Origin: Poritiphilus flavus
GTDB taxonomy: Bacteria; Bacteroidota; Bacteroidia; Flavobacteriales; Flavobacteriaceae
Direction: 5' to 3'
DNA: 64,000 nt
Assembly: GCF_009901585.1 (NCBI RefSeq)
Contig: NZ_WXYO01000010.1
Span: 18,128-82,127 of the forward strand
Part shown: positions 44,592 to 53,303 of the stretch, piece by piece
How the letters are laid out: each line of letters begins with the position of its first letter
Numbering within the stretch: the first letter of the stretch is position 1
Position numbers and translations under genes: made by a program
Notes under the pieces: model-generated
What the model was told of the DNA's origin: nothing
Seen by the model: only the letters and a program-made list of their open reading frames with translations
The model's database searches: none

Positions 44592-45278
44592 TTAGTTGCT
44601 GTAAGCCGTTAGAACGGTACTACTAACTAATTTACCACCCTGATTGTAATTCTCCGTCTTGACCATTCCAACACCTTCTGTTAGCCACATTCTGGAGGGA
44701 AAATTACGTTCCATCATCATTTTGGTCTTGTTGTCACTGTAAATGACGTAACATTCGAAGGTGCCGGCAGGAGTGGTCAGGGTCTCTTTTTTTTCTACTT
44801 TTCGGTTCACCATATCCACCGTCATATTGATGTTCGTGACACCCGCGGCTACCTGCATGGAAACACTTGCGTCCGGTAATGCCTGACCTACGTTCAACTC
44901 ATTTGGAAGTTCTATATCGGTTCCGGTTACTTCTACTTCCATATCCTGGAATTGTGCCATCATATCAGAATTAAGCAGGGATTCAAAATCGATCGTTACC
45001 TTATCTCCACTACAACTAAGGTTATAACTCGATTCCGCCACCTTCTTACCTTTTTTGTCCTTAACCTTCATGTTCATTTTGGCGTGAGTAACGGATCCAT
45101 CAGAATTCACATCGGAAACCCTGTAGTCAATAGTGCCATCAGATTTCCCATTTTTTCCATACATGGTATACTGGAAGGTCGCATTCTCCTCAATAAGGTA
45201 ATACTTACTACAGTTTTGAGAAAGGGCGTAGGACGAACCCAGGAAAATCAGGCAAAGGGTAATAAATACATTTTTCAT
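44592..45278 (-). CDS. TapB / DUF3108-like secreted protein
   Basis: A 228-residue exported protein: signal peptide ending at ALSQ, then a beta-rich domain with NATFQYTMYGKNGKSDGTID, GTFECYVIYSDNKTKMM and FPSRMWLTEGVGMVKTENYN. The pattern fits the TapB/DUF3108 family of the Bacteroidota periplasm, whose function is unclear. It is 36 bp downstream of OmpA copy 2 and probably co-transcribed with it. The hybrid kinase gene lies 176 bp further on. Confidence 0.75.
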   Translation of the reverse strand: MKNVFITLCLIFLGSSYALSQNCSKYYLIEENATFQYTMYGKNGKSDGTIDYRVSDVNSDGSVTHAKMNMKVKDKKGKKVAESSYNLSCSGDKVTIDFESLLNSDMMAQFQDMEVEVTGTDIELPNELNVGQALPDASVSMQVAAGVTNINMTVDMVNRKVEKKETLTTPAGTFECYVIYSDNKTKMMMERNFPSRMWLTEGVGMVKTENYNQGGKLVSSTVLTAYSN

Positions 45279-45314
45279 AGGGCTTAATAAGGTATTAACC
45301 GGTTTATTTAGAAC

Positions 45315-46652
45315 TTAAATTTTTACAAATTCCACTCTTCTGTTCTGGGCTTTGCCTTCGCTGGTTCCGTTGTCTCCTACAGGTTCAGTTTCCCCCTTTC
45401 CTTCTGTGGTCAGTCTGTTAGTATCTACATTGTAGATATTGACCAGAGCGCTTTTTACGGCATCAGCTCGTTTTTTGGATAAGGACATATTGTTGGCATC
45501 ATCCCCGTCTGAATCGGTATGGCCGATAATATTGAGTTTGATGTTCCCATCCTGTTGCAATACCTGGGAGATCTGCCGGATTACGCCCATGGACTGAGGT
45601 TGCAGGTTAGCGGAACCGGAATCGAACAAAATGGCATTGGTAGAGATACGTCCTTCACTAAGTAGTTTTCGCCTCAGATCTACCCCGCCCTTGGCTACTT
45701 TGAGATTGGTAATAAACAGGCGTTCTTTTCCATCTTTAAAGTTATTGATACCGAATTTTAACGTACTCAGTACAGCCCCCGTAGGAACAATTCTGGGGAT
45801 GTCTACATGCTTTTCCTCATTGATCCAGAGGCGGTAGCGCTGTTTGTTTACCGCAATGGAGACATGAGGTCTGTTGATGACCTCATCCCTTACATCTGCC
45901 CTGACGGTGCTGTAGATCACCCGTTTATTGTTGATGTGGTTTTCCATATTGATCCCGATAGCAGCATATTGGCAGAAGGGCAGTTTGGCTTGTACAAAGT
46001 TGGCCCCTCTCTTAAACATGCTATCATCGCTTAAGACCACATCCAGGATGGCTGTTGATGAGGTCTGCCTGTCCAGGCCCACGGCCAACAGGTCAAATTC
46101 AATGGTATACTCTTCCGGTAGGGTGGGTACATCCGGAATATAGTAGATATTATATCCTGGTACCATTTCCAGCCATTTTTCAGGCGAATCATTAACGGTA
46201 ACTACCTCCCCGCTTCCATTGGTATTCCATTTGGCCGGGAAATCTCCGACAAAGTCATAGGCAAGATCATCAAAGAACATGGGTTGGTCCCCGGGAACAA
46301 AGTCGAATTTGCTATAGACAGTGATGGATTCAGGGCCACTCTCACCGGCATTGGCATCCGGCCCTCCCTGGCCGTCGTTTCCGGTATTGTTTGGATTATC
46401 TCCTCCGGGCAACGGTTGGCCGTCCTTACCGGTAGGTGTTTTTCCTTTTTTTCCAGGTTCCAGAATGCTATCGAGGACCTCATCGGTCTTCTTACTGGTT
46501 TCCTGGTCCACCCGTCGTTCTACGGTTCTTTCCGCGGCCCGTTCAGCTCTTTTCTTGAGCTTTTTCAACAGCTGTCCCTGCGCATCGGGAGCTGCGAGGA
46601 GAAGTAGAAAGAAGGGAATGGATATACGTAAGAGGGGTACAATTCTTTTCAT
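45315..46652 (-). CDS. OmpA-family outer membrane protein, copy 2
   Basis: A 445-residue near-duplicate of the OmpA protein at 39853-41175. From the signal cleavage site (AQGQLLKKLKKRAERAAERT) to the C-terminal OmpA domain (IGHTDSDGDD, RRVEFVKI), the two differ only at scattered residues. The 26 or so residues of the signal peptide are different (MKRIVPLLRISIPFFLLLLA). Nucleotide identity is also high, with long identical tracts. That suggests recent duplication or gene conversion stopping at the signal peptide. It is followed by the TapB-like gene. Confidence 0.92.
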   Translation of the reverse strand: MKRIVPLLRISIPFFLLLLAAPDAQGQLLKKLKKRAERAAERTVERRVDQETSKKTDEVLDSILEPGKKGKTPTGKDGQPLPGGDNPNNTGNDGQGGPDANAGESGPESITVYSKFDFVPGDQPMFFDDLAYDFVGDFPAKWNTNGSGEVVTVNDSPEKWLEMVPGYNIYYIPDVPTLPEEYTIEFDLLAVGLDRQTSSTAILDVVLSDDSMFKRGANFVQAKLPFCQYAAIGINMENHINNKRVIYSTVRADVRDEVINRPHVSIAVNKQRYRLWINEEKHVDIPRIVPTGAVLSTLKFGINNFKDGKERLFITNLKVAKGGVDLRRKLLSEGRISTNAILFDSGSANLQPQSMGVIRQISQVLQQDGNIKLNIIGHTDSDGDDANNMSLSKKRADAVKSALVNIYNVDTNRLTTEGKGETEPVGDNGTSEGKAQNRRVEFVKI

Positions 46653-46810
46653 GGTCTGTAGTGTGTTTATAGTGTTTCTTAAATGTACAATTTTGGCAAG
46701 GAAATTCCGTACTATACGATTTCAAAAAAAGCTGGAAAAATCCTTCAAAATAGGGCTGTAGCAGTCATTTATCTCTGGAAATTAGGGAAAATAGCCCGCA
46801 GAGGGCAGAA

Positions 46811-46822
46811 AATTGTACAATT
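46811..46822. promoter_or_regulatory. Perfect palindrome AATTGTACAATT upstream of OmpA copy 2
   Basis: A 12-bp perfect palindrome in the 207-bp gap before OmpA copy 2. Its core, TGTACAATT, recurs at 46684-46692, 32 bp from the start codon. The two sites are about 130 bp apart. This is a candidate binding site for a dimeric regulator; no such copies were seen upstream of OmpA copy 1. Confidence 0.35.
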
Positions 46823-46859
46823 GGTATAATTAAGTGTATGGATTTACAGGGATAATGTA

Positions 46860-49322
46860 TTAATTCATTCTATACACGGAAAGCTGGTCTTCCCCTTCGC
46901 GGACCACTAATTCAAGTTTACGGTCGTTATTCAGATCGTCCAGGTCTATTTCTGACGAACCGAAAACCGGGAATGATGGAATGCTTTTGGCGGCACTGTC
47001 AAAGAGGTAGACCTGTTCACTTTGCAGATCCGTCACACTGACGTATATCTTATCGTACAGATAGAATATCCGGGGCCTTGTATATACTCCCAATTCCAAA
47101 GACACCTCTTTGCCCTTAATGCTAAGAATATTGTCGTTCATTACAGCCAGGGTCTTTATGGTAGCATCAATACCGTGGTCTTCCGCCAGATTGAGCCTGG
47201 TCCTGCTTAGTTTTCCCTTCTCGGAAATGGTGATGAGATTCCCCTTTTTATCTGTGGTGATGAAGTTGTTTTTGTAGAGATAAACCCTGTTATCTGAAAA
47301 CTCAATGGATTCAGTCACCTTTATCCGTTCTTTTCCTACCCGGCTTAAAAGAAGAAGTTGCTGCTCCTCTGTCATAAAGACCAGATAATCCCTGTTGCGT
47401 ATCCGTATGTGCTCCGGTTTGCGTATGATAGGACTATCTGCTTCTGTAAAGGTAAAACCGCTTACGATCTGTCCTTTGGAGTTGTACATAAATACTTTTC
47501 TACCCTGTGTGACAACAAAACGATAATTCCGGTTACCCTCATAGTCAAAAACGGCCAGTGGATTAAGGTTTCCTCCCTCGAACTTTTTTGTGAAAGGAGC
47601 TACTTCTTTACCATTGCGGTCCAGTATTAAGAATTGATTGCTGGTTGTAAAGGCCAATTGTAGTCGGCCGTTCTTATAAATGTCTACCTGTTCGATCTTA
47701 CCCTGTATTCGACCTTCGAGTTGTTTTTTCCAAATTACCTTTCCCTCTCCGGAAATGAGATACAGAAAGTTGGATTCGTCCTGTACAACGATCTCTTTCC
47801 TCCGGGTCCTGTGGTTTAGTACGAACTGCGGATCGGTGGCGATGGGAGCATCCAATCGGACTGTAAAAGCTTGTGAAGTAGTGTTCTCCTTAGCTGGAGC
47901 GGTTATCTTCTGTATGACGAGATTAGCGTGATGGAATCCTGTATCCGCGATGAGTTGCCCTGCCATGGTGTAGTCCTTGAGGTCCGAAGCCTTCAGGTCT
48001 CCCAGGAATTCACTTAAAAATTCCTCTTCCATGAGACTTTGGTATCCGTCTGACCTCGCTATAAATAACACGCTTGATTCATCGGCCATAGAGCCAGATA
48101 CCGACTGAAGGGTGGCTGTTTGATCAAATGTGCTCTTGGATTTAATATTCCTTAGGATCAACTGAAGCAGCTCCAGGTCTTGGGTAAAGATAAAGGCGTC
48201 GTTAACCACAGTGGTGTAGTTAGCCTCAAAATCAGTGATAATAGGGCTAAAGTAATTCTCCAGAAAATCGTGTTTTCTCAAAGCGTGTATATCGCTTCCC
48301 TGATAAGTGGAAAGACCGGTCTCCAGCCCCTGAAGAAATTCGAGAATCGCATCGCTGGCATAAGTTTGAAGTACCACGGCCTTCTTGCCCCCATGATATA
48401 ATATCCCAACTTCTTCGGAAGTCCTGAAAAGCGTATCTCCTGGTATTTTGTGATTGAAATACTTGCTTTGATTTTTAGCAAACTGCACATAATCACCAAA
48501 GGAAAAGGCCAGAAGGCCCTCTGCACTTCCCGGCACAAGTGAGGGAATAATACTGGAAAGCGGTTTGGTATCCCGGAATAGATTGAGGGAGGCTGACTCG
48601 TTTTCGGTTGTGGTGAATAGTCCGGATAATCCGAGGTAGTCTTGTCCATTGGTAATATCAAGCGATGTCCAACCCGAAAAGAGGTCTTCCTTCAAGGATG
48701 AATTTTCCTTGAAAAGATTTTCGGTGAAGATCCCCGGATTCTGAGGTTTGATGAATACGGAGGCCACCTTCACAGTGTCAGACGCACGATATAGACCCTT
48801 AAATGCCGGGTCAGTTTCTTTCCGGCCCATTTGGTCGAGCGCAGATCTAAGGTATTCCGCAGAAGATGAGACCAGCAGGTACCCGGAACGGAGTGTGCTA
48901 AAAAAGATCCTTTTATCTAACTGGTACTTCTGAAAGCTTAACCCGTCTATGGTTATGGACTCCATGCTTTTGTTCTCGCGATCTTCAAGATCAAGGATCC
49001 CTTCCTGCTCGCGGGTGACAAAAAGGAAGTTGGTAGTACTATCCGATCTTTTTTGTAGCGCCAACAATCCCTGCTCTTCGGTCTGTAGGAGATCTAAAAG
49101 CGCAAAATATTCTGAAATTTCCGAGTGGATTCCTGTATTGCCAAGCCGCTCCAGTAGTTTGTTGTTCTTGAGTTGACTTTTAAAATTAGAGAGGTGGTTA
49201 ATCTTAATGACCACCGTAGCGCTATCCGGGCAGAAATCAAGTTCGGTGGCAGAACTGGCTTTTTCCGTTTGGCAGGATAGGATCAAAACGAAAACCAAAA
49301 GCGCCAGAATAGAGTACTTCAT
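46860..49322 (-). CDS. DUF3352-like lipoprotein with C-terminal propeller
   Basis: An 820-residue lipoprotein (lipobox LILSCQTEK, Cys17) starting at ATG 49322; the in-frame codon 6 residues upstream is not needed. The N-terminal 480 residues resemble DUF3352 (LDFCPDSATVVIKINHLSNF, then the long LFVTREQEG-like folds). The last 300 residues form repeats of about 45 residues with motifs such as YLISGEGKVIWKKQ and VFMYNSKGQIVSGF, typical of a PQQ-like beta-propeller. No catalytic residues are evident. It runs in the same direction as rnhB, 84 bp away. Confidence 0.75.
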   Translation of the reverse strand: MKYSILALLVFVLILSCQTEKASSATELDFCPDSATVVIKINHLSNFKSQLKNNKLLERLGNTGIHSEISEYFALLDLLQTEEQGLLALQKRSDSTTNFLFVTREQEGILDLEDRENKSMESITIDGLSFQKYQLDKRIFFSTLRSGYLLVSSSAEYLRSALDQMGRKETDPAFKGLYRASDTVKVASVFIKPQNPGIFTENLFKENSSLKEDLFSGWTSLDITNGQDYLGLSGLFTTTENESASLNLFRDTKPLSSIIPSLVPGSAEGLLAFSFGDYVQFAKNQSKYFNHKIPGDTLFRTSEEVGILYHGGKKAVVLQTYASDAILEFLQGLETGLSTYQGSDIHALRKHDFLENYFSPIITDFEANYTTVVNDAFIFTQDLELLQLILRNIKSKSTFDQTATLQSVSGSMADESSVLFIARSDGYQSLMEEEFLSEFLGDLKASDLKDYTMAGQLIADTGFHHANLVIQKITAPAKENTTSQAFTVRLDAPIATDPQFVLNHRTRRKEIVVQDESNFLYLISGEGKVIWKKQLEGRIQGKIEQVDIYKNGRLQLAFTTSNQFLILDRNGKEVAPFTKKFEGGNLNPLAVFDYEGNRNYRFVVTQGRKVFMYNSKGQIVSGFTFTEADSPIIRKPEHIRIRNRDYLVFMTEEQQLLLLSRVGKERIKVTESIEFSDNRVYLYKNNFITTDKKGNLITISEKGKLSRTRLNLAEDHGIDATIKTLAVMNDNILSIKGKEVSLELGVYTRPRIFYLYDKIYVSVTDLQSEQVYLFDSAAKSIPSFPVFGSSEIDLDDLNNDRKLELVVREGEDQLSVYRMN

Positions 49323-49406
49323 TTCCTTTGTTTGGAGCAAATTTAGAACAATATTAGCTTTTGGATGCTTAATTTCGGAAAAGTCCGGAAACCGATTTGC
49401 CTTTGT

Positions 49407-50003
49407 TTAAAATTCCAATTTTAGCTGATCCGGCAGAAGCTTAAAACTCCTTCTGTGGTATTTGGTCAGCCCGTATTTGCGAATAGCCTCACGGTGTTCT
49501 TTAGTAGGGTAGCCCTTGTTTTGTTTCCAATTATACATTGGGTACTCCAGGTGTATCTTTGCCATATAGGCATCGCGATAGGTTTTTGCCAGCACAGAGG
49601 CGGCCGCGATATTCATATACTTTCCATCTCCCTTGATAATGCATCTATGCGGTATGTCTTTGTAGACCTTGAACCTGTTTCCATCTACAAGGATGAATTC
49701 AGGTTGGGAGTCCAGGTTTTCCAGCGCATGGTGCATCGCGAGGATAGAGGCGTTTAAAATGTTAATGTCATCTATAGTATCGGGAAAAATATGGGCTACC
49801 CCAAAATACAGGGATTCCTTCTCAATAACGACTTTGAGCACTTTGCGTTTAATTTCCGTAAGTTTTTTGGAATCATTTAATTCCGCATTTTCATAAGCTT
49901 TGGGGAGGATTACGGCAGCAGCCGTTACCGGACCGGCCAGACAACCTCTGCCTGCTTCATCTGTACCTGCTTCTAATGACGTACTATATTGATTTTCAAG
50001 CAT
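49407..50003 (-). CDS. rnhB: Ribonuclease HII
   Basis: A 198-residue nuclease removing ribonucleotides from DNA:RNA hybrids. The catalytic acids are visible: D15 and E16 in [14 protein letters not shown], then the DG of ILVDGNRFK and the later D of YRDAYM. The C-terminal YHRRSFKL block is also typical. It lies upstream of, and divergent from, the susC gene (220 bp gap). Confidence 0.97.
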   Translation of the reverse strand: MLENQYSTSLEAGTDEAGRGCLAGPVTAAAVILPKAYENAELNDSKKLTEIKRKVLKVVIEKESLYFGVAHIFPDTIDDINILNASILAMHHALENLDSQPEFILVDGNRFKVYKDIPHRCIIKGDGKYMNIAAASVLAKTYRDAYMAKIHLEYPMYNWKQNKGYPTKEHREAIRKYGLTKYHRRSFKLLPDQLKLEF

Positions 50004-50102
50004 TTTTGTTGAATATTACTCTTGCTTCCATGGGTTTCTGCATCTAAACTTCAATGAAAATTGTTAAAATTATGATGTTATGCTAATTAATAAAATCAAA
50101 TG

Positions 50103-50117
50103 TTGAAGAATCTTCAA
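50103..50117. promoter_or_regulatory. Perfect 7-1-7 palindrome in the susC upstream region
   Basis: TTGAAGA-A-TCTTCAA, 107 bp upstream of the susC ATG. Its first TTG could act as a -33 box with TACATTTT (50123-50130) 17 nt downstream as a weak -7, in which case a bound dimer would occlude the promoter. Inference from symmetry and position only. Confidence 0.35.
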
Positions 50118-50157
50118 TTCCTTACATTTTTTTAACAAGAGAGTGGCCGAGTTGGGT

Positions 50158-50173
50158 ATTATGCTTGCATAAT
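50158..50173. promoter_or_regulatory. Perfect 7-2-7 palindrome in the susC upstream region
   Basis: ATTATGC-TT-GCATAAT, 51 bp upstream of the susC start. It may be an operator or a leader hairpin. Together with the palindrome at 50103 it suggests local control of the susC operon. Confidence 0.3.
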
Positions 50174-50223
50174 TAACTTATTATTAAGACTTTTGGAGCT
50201 GGCTAATTCAAAAATCTAATTAA

Positions 50224-53200
50224 ATGAGATCAAAGTTAACTTGGATGTTAACACCTCTTTTGGTGTTATGCATGACTTTCTCTTTTGCTCAAGAGAAAAC
50301 TGTTACGGGTAATGTGACGGATGAAAATGGCCTACCATTACCCGGAGTTTCGGTTGTCGTTGTGGGAACAACCACCGGAGCACAAACCGACTTCGATGGA
50401 AACTATTCCATCACTGCCAGTGAAGGGCAGCAACTACAATTCAGCTATTTAGGACAAAGTACAGTAACTATTCGGATTGGAGCTTCTAATGTTATAGATG
50501 TTCAGATGCAGGAAGATGCTGAAACTCTTGAAGAAGTAGTTGTAGTAGGATATGGTTCCAAATCCAGGGAATTGTCCACCTCGGCAGTTTCCACCGTAAA
50601 AACAGAAGCGATAGAAGCATTCGTGCCCTCAACCAGTATTGACAACATACTGCAGGGTCAGGCTGCTGGTGTCCAGGTAACGGCTGCCAATGGTAGGCCT
50701 GGTAACACTGCTTTTGTACAGATCAGGGGGGTTGGGTCTATTAACGCTCAGACCACTCCGCTTTACGTCATCGATGGTACACCAATACCTATCGATACTG
50801 AAAGGGACTTCAATCCTATTAACAACCTGAACCCTGCCGATATCGAGTCCTTGTCGATTCTGAAGGATGCGGCTACCGTTTCCAAATACGGTTCCAGGGG
50901 TGCAAATGGGGTTGTATTAATTACGACCAAAAAAGGTAGATCTGGAGATGCCAGGATAAACTTCCGTTCCTCTTATGGTTTCGGTGAGCGAATTCCGGAT
51001 CCGTTCGACGTTATGAACGCAGCTCAGAAACTGGAGCTGGAGCGACAGTATGCCGAACTTGGTGTAAACGCGGCTACCAGTTTGCCAGGGGCCAATGCAG
51101 ACGATGCAGAGCGAGCCAGGCTAATTGGTCTCGATACCAACTGGGAGGAAGAACTACTGAGAAAGTCGGTAATTCAGTCGAACTCCTTGACCGTCTCCGG
51201 TGGTAATGAAGATATCACGTATTTTCTTTCCCTGGGGTACGACAAGAATACTGGTATCATTGATCGTATTAAAGGTTTTGAAAGGGTTTCAGCTCGTTTG
51301 AATACCACTTATAACGCTAAGGACTGGTTAACTCTTGGAGCAAACATATCGCTTTCGAGAAGTACGACAGACCTTCCCAGGGATAGGAACAACGTACAAA
51401 ACCCGTTCAGGGGTATGTATGATTACAACCCATGGGATCCGCTCTTCCTAAGAGATGGTGATGGAAATATTCAAAGGGATTCTCAGGGAGATCCGATCTA
51501 CAACCCTACAACTACAGGTTTCCCGATTGCACTGGCACTTCAGACAGAGCCAGAAGACAGAAGGGACTTCACTATCATCGGAAACCTTTCTGCAGACGTT
51601 AGGTTTTCAGATAATTTTTCAAACAGGTTTTCTGTAGGTGCAGTAAGCAATAGGTTCAACCGGACCAGTCGTTCGATCGCCGGCGGTGTTTTACAAGGCT
51701 TTATTGGAGATGCAAATTTCCCAGGTACACAGACAGATAACTTCAATCTTGATTTTGAATACAACGTAAACAACCTTTTTACGTATTCAGATACTTTCAA
51801 TGGAGTACATAACGTATCTGCAAGTTTTCTTTTGGAATACAATGAGAATATTAGAACAGATCTACGTGCTACCAGTAGGGGTTTCCCTTCTCCGGATATC
51901 CCTTATCAGGAAGTTGCTGCGGAACCTACAGCTGCTGGTTCTGAAGAAGCCAGAAGGATTCTTTTCTCTCAGGGTCTTTTCGTAGATTATGATTACGATG
52001 GAAAATATATCCTTTCCGGATCAGTTAGGAGGGACGGTTCTTCTCGATTTGGTCCTGAAAACAAGTACGGTTATTTCTACAGCGCGAGTGCGGCATGGAA
52101 CATTGCCAATGAGAACTTCATGGAAGGGTCTATTTTTAACAATCTGAAACTTAGGGCCTCTTACGGAACGTCAGGTAACCAGAACATTCCGGACAATGAG
52201 TTTCTTAATTTACTTGATTTCAATACCTATAACGGTTTAACGACCGCCATACCGGTTGGAGTAGGAAACCCTGAAATTCAATGGGAGTCTCAGGCCATCC
52301 TGGATATTGGTATTGAATTTGGTCTTTTCAACAACCGTATCAATGGTGTGGTTGACTACTTTAAGAAGAACTCCGAAGACCTGTTGTTGGCAAGTCCGCT
52401 TTCAAGCACAGTAGGGGACGAATTGGACGATATTTTTGCAAATGTCGGTGAAGTTGAGAACAGTGGTATAGAAGTTAGTTTGAACGCAGATGTCATTCGC
52501 AGCGAAAACTTTGTTTGGTCTCTAGGAGGTAACGTAACCTTCCTGGACAACGAAGTAGTTTCGTTGGTAAATGGGGAGGATATCATCACAGGTACCTTTG
52601 GAAATATTATCCTTCGCGAAGGAGCTCCTTTGAATTCTTATTATTTGGTTCGATACGCCGGTGTGAACCCCGCGAACGGTGAACCTCTGTATTTGGACGC
52701 GGATGGAAATGTTACTAATGAGTACAGTGATAACTTTCAGGTGTTACTTGATGATAAGTCTCCGATCGCGGATTTTGAAGGTGGATTTTTTACCAACTTC
52801 AGATATAAAGGTTTTGGCCTAAGAGGTGACTTTGTGTATAGAAAAGGTAATCACATTCTGAATATACAACGTCAGCAAGGGATCGCCATTGGTAATATCA
52901 ACCGTAACCAAAGGGTTGAAGCCTTTAATTACTGGAAAGAGCCCGGAGATCAGAACGTACTTCCTAGCCCAAGATTTCAGAATACGGCAGATCAGGCAGG
53001 TACAACAAGATTTTTGGAGCCAGGTGATTTCCTAAGATTGCGGACATTGACACTGGATTACAACTTCCCGAGAGAACTTCTGGGAGACTTTGGAATTAGT
53101 AACCTAAGGATCTTTGCGACAGGTCAGAACATCTGGACCTTAACAAACTTCAATGGAGACCCTGAGATCGGTTTAGGATCAGCGGAATCTGGTGAGCCTG

Positions 53201-53289
53201 GAGATCAAGGTTTTGTACAAGGGGAGTTTAATTTGTTTAGCTACCCTCAAGTCAGGTCGTATACTTTCGGAATTGAGGTAGGATTTTAA
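50224..53289 (+). CDS. SusC/RagA-type TonB-dependent outer membrane receptor
   Basis: A 1021-residue outer membrane transporter. Signal peptide ending at SFAQ; CarboxypepD_reg-like domain (about 25-100, VTDENGLPLPGVSVVVVGTT); TonB box region; plug domain (about 118-230, IRGVGSINAQTTPLYVIDGT and GSRGANGVVLITTKKG); 22-strand barrel ending in TFGIEVGF with a terminal phenylalanine. Substrate is taken up together with SusD-type lipoproteins. No glycosidase, lyase or sulfatase gene accompanies it, so a peptide or unusual polymer is possible. It is separated by 14 bp from the SusD gene. Confidence 0.95.
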   Translation: MRSKLTWMLTPLLVLCMTFSFAQEKTVTGNVTDENGLPLPGVSVVVVGTTTGAQTDFDGNYSITASEGQQLQFSYLGQSTVTIRIGASNVIDVQMQEDAETLEEVVVVGYGSKSRELSTSAVSTVKTEAIEAFVPSTSIDNILQGQAAGVQVTAANGRPGNTAFVQIRGVGSINAQTTPLYVIDGTPIPIDTERDFNPINNLNPADIESLSILKDAATVSKYGSRGANGVVLITTKKGRSGDARINFRSSYGFGERIPDPFDVMNAAQKLELERQYAELGVNAATSLPGANADDAERARLIGLDTNWEEELLRKSVIQSNSLTVSGGNEDITYFLSLGYDKNTGIIDRIKGFERVSARLNTTYNAKDWLTLGANISLSRSTTDLPRDRNNVQNPFRGMYDYNPWDPLFLRDGDGNIQRDSQGDPIYNPTTTGFPIALALQTEPEDRRDFTIIGNLSADVRFSDNFSNRFSVGAVSNRFNRTSRSIAGGVLQGFIGDANFPGTQTDNFNLDFEYNVNNLFTYSDTFNGVHNVSASFLLEYNENIRTDLRATSRGFPSPDIPYQEVAAEPTAAGSEEARRILFSQGLFVDYDYDGKYILSGSVRRDGSSRFGPENKYGYFYSASAAWNIANENFMEGSIFNNLKLRASYGTSGNQNIPDNEFLNLLDFNTYNGLTTAIPVGVGNPEIQWESQAILDIGIEFGLFNNRINGVVDYFKKNSEDLLLASPLSSTVGDELDDIFANVGEVENSGIEVSLNADVIRSENFVWSLGGNVTFLDNEVVSLVNGEDIITGTFGNIILREGAPLNSYYLVRYAGVNPANGEPLYLDADGNVTNEYSDNFQVLLDDKSPIADFEGGFFTNFRYKGFGLRGDFVYRKGNHILNIQRQQGIAIGNINRNQRVEAFNYWKEPGDQNVLPSPRFQNTADQAGTTRFLEPGDFLRLRTLTLDYNFPRELLGDFGISNLRIFATGQNIWTLTNFNGDPEIGLGSAESGEPGDQGFVQGEFNLFSYPQVRSYTFGIEVGF

Positions 53290-53303
53290 TAAAAAATTGA
53301 ACG

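Noticed and set aside
50141..50156. tRNA-like D-arm sequence GAGTGGCCGAGTTGGG
   Set aside because: It resembles the start of a class II tRNA, but no anticodon stem and no T-arm (GGTTCAANNCC) follow within 90 nt, and the bases can not be folded into a cloverleaf.
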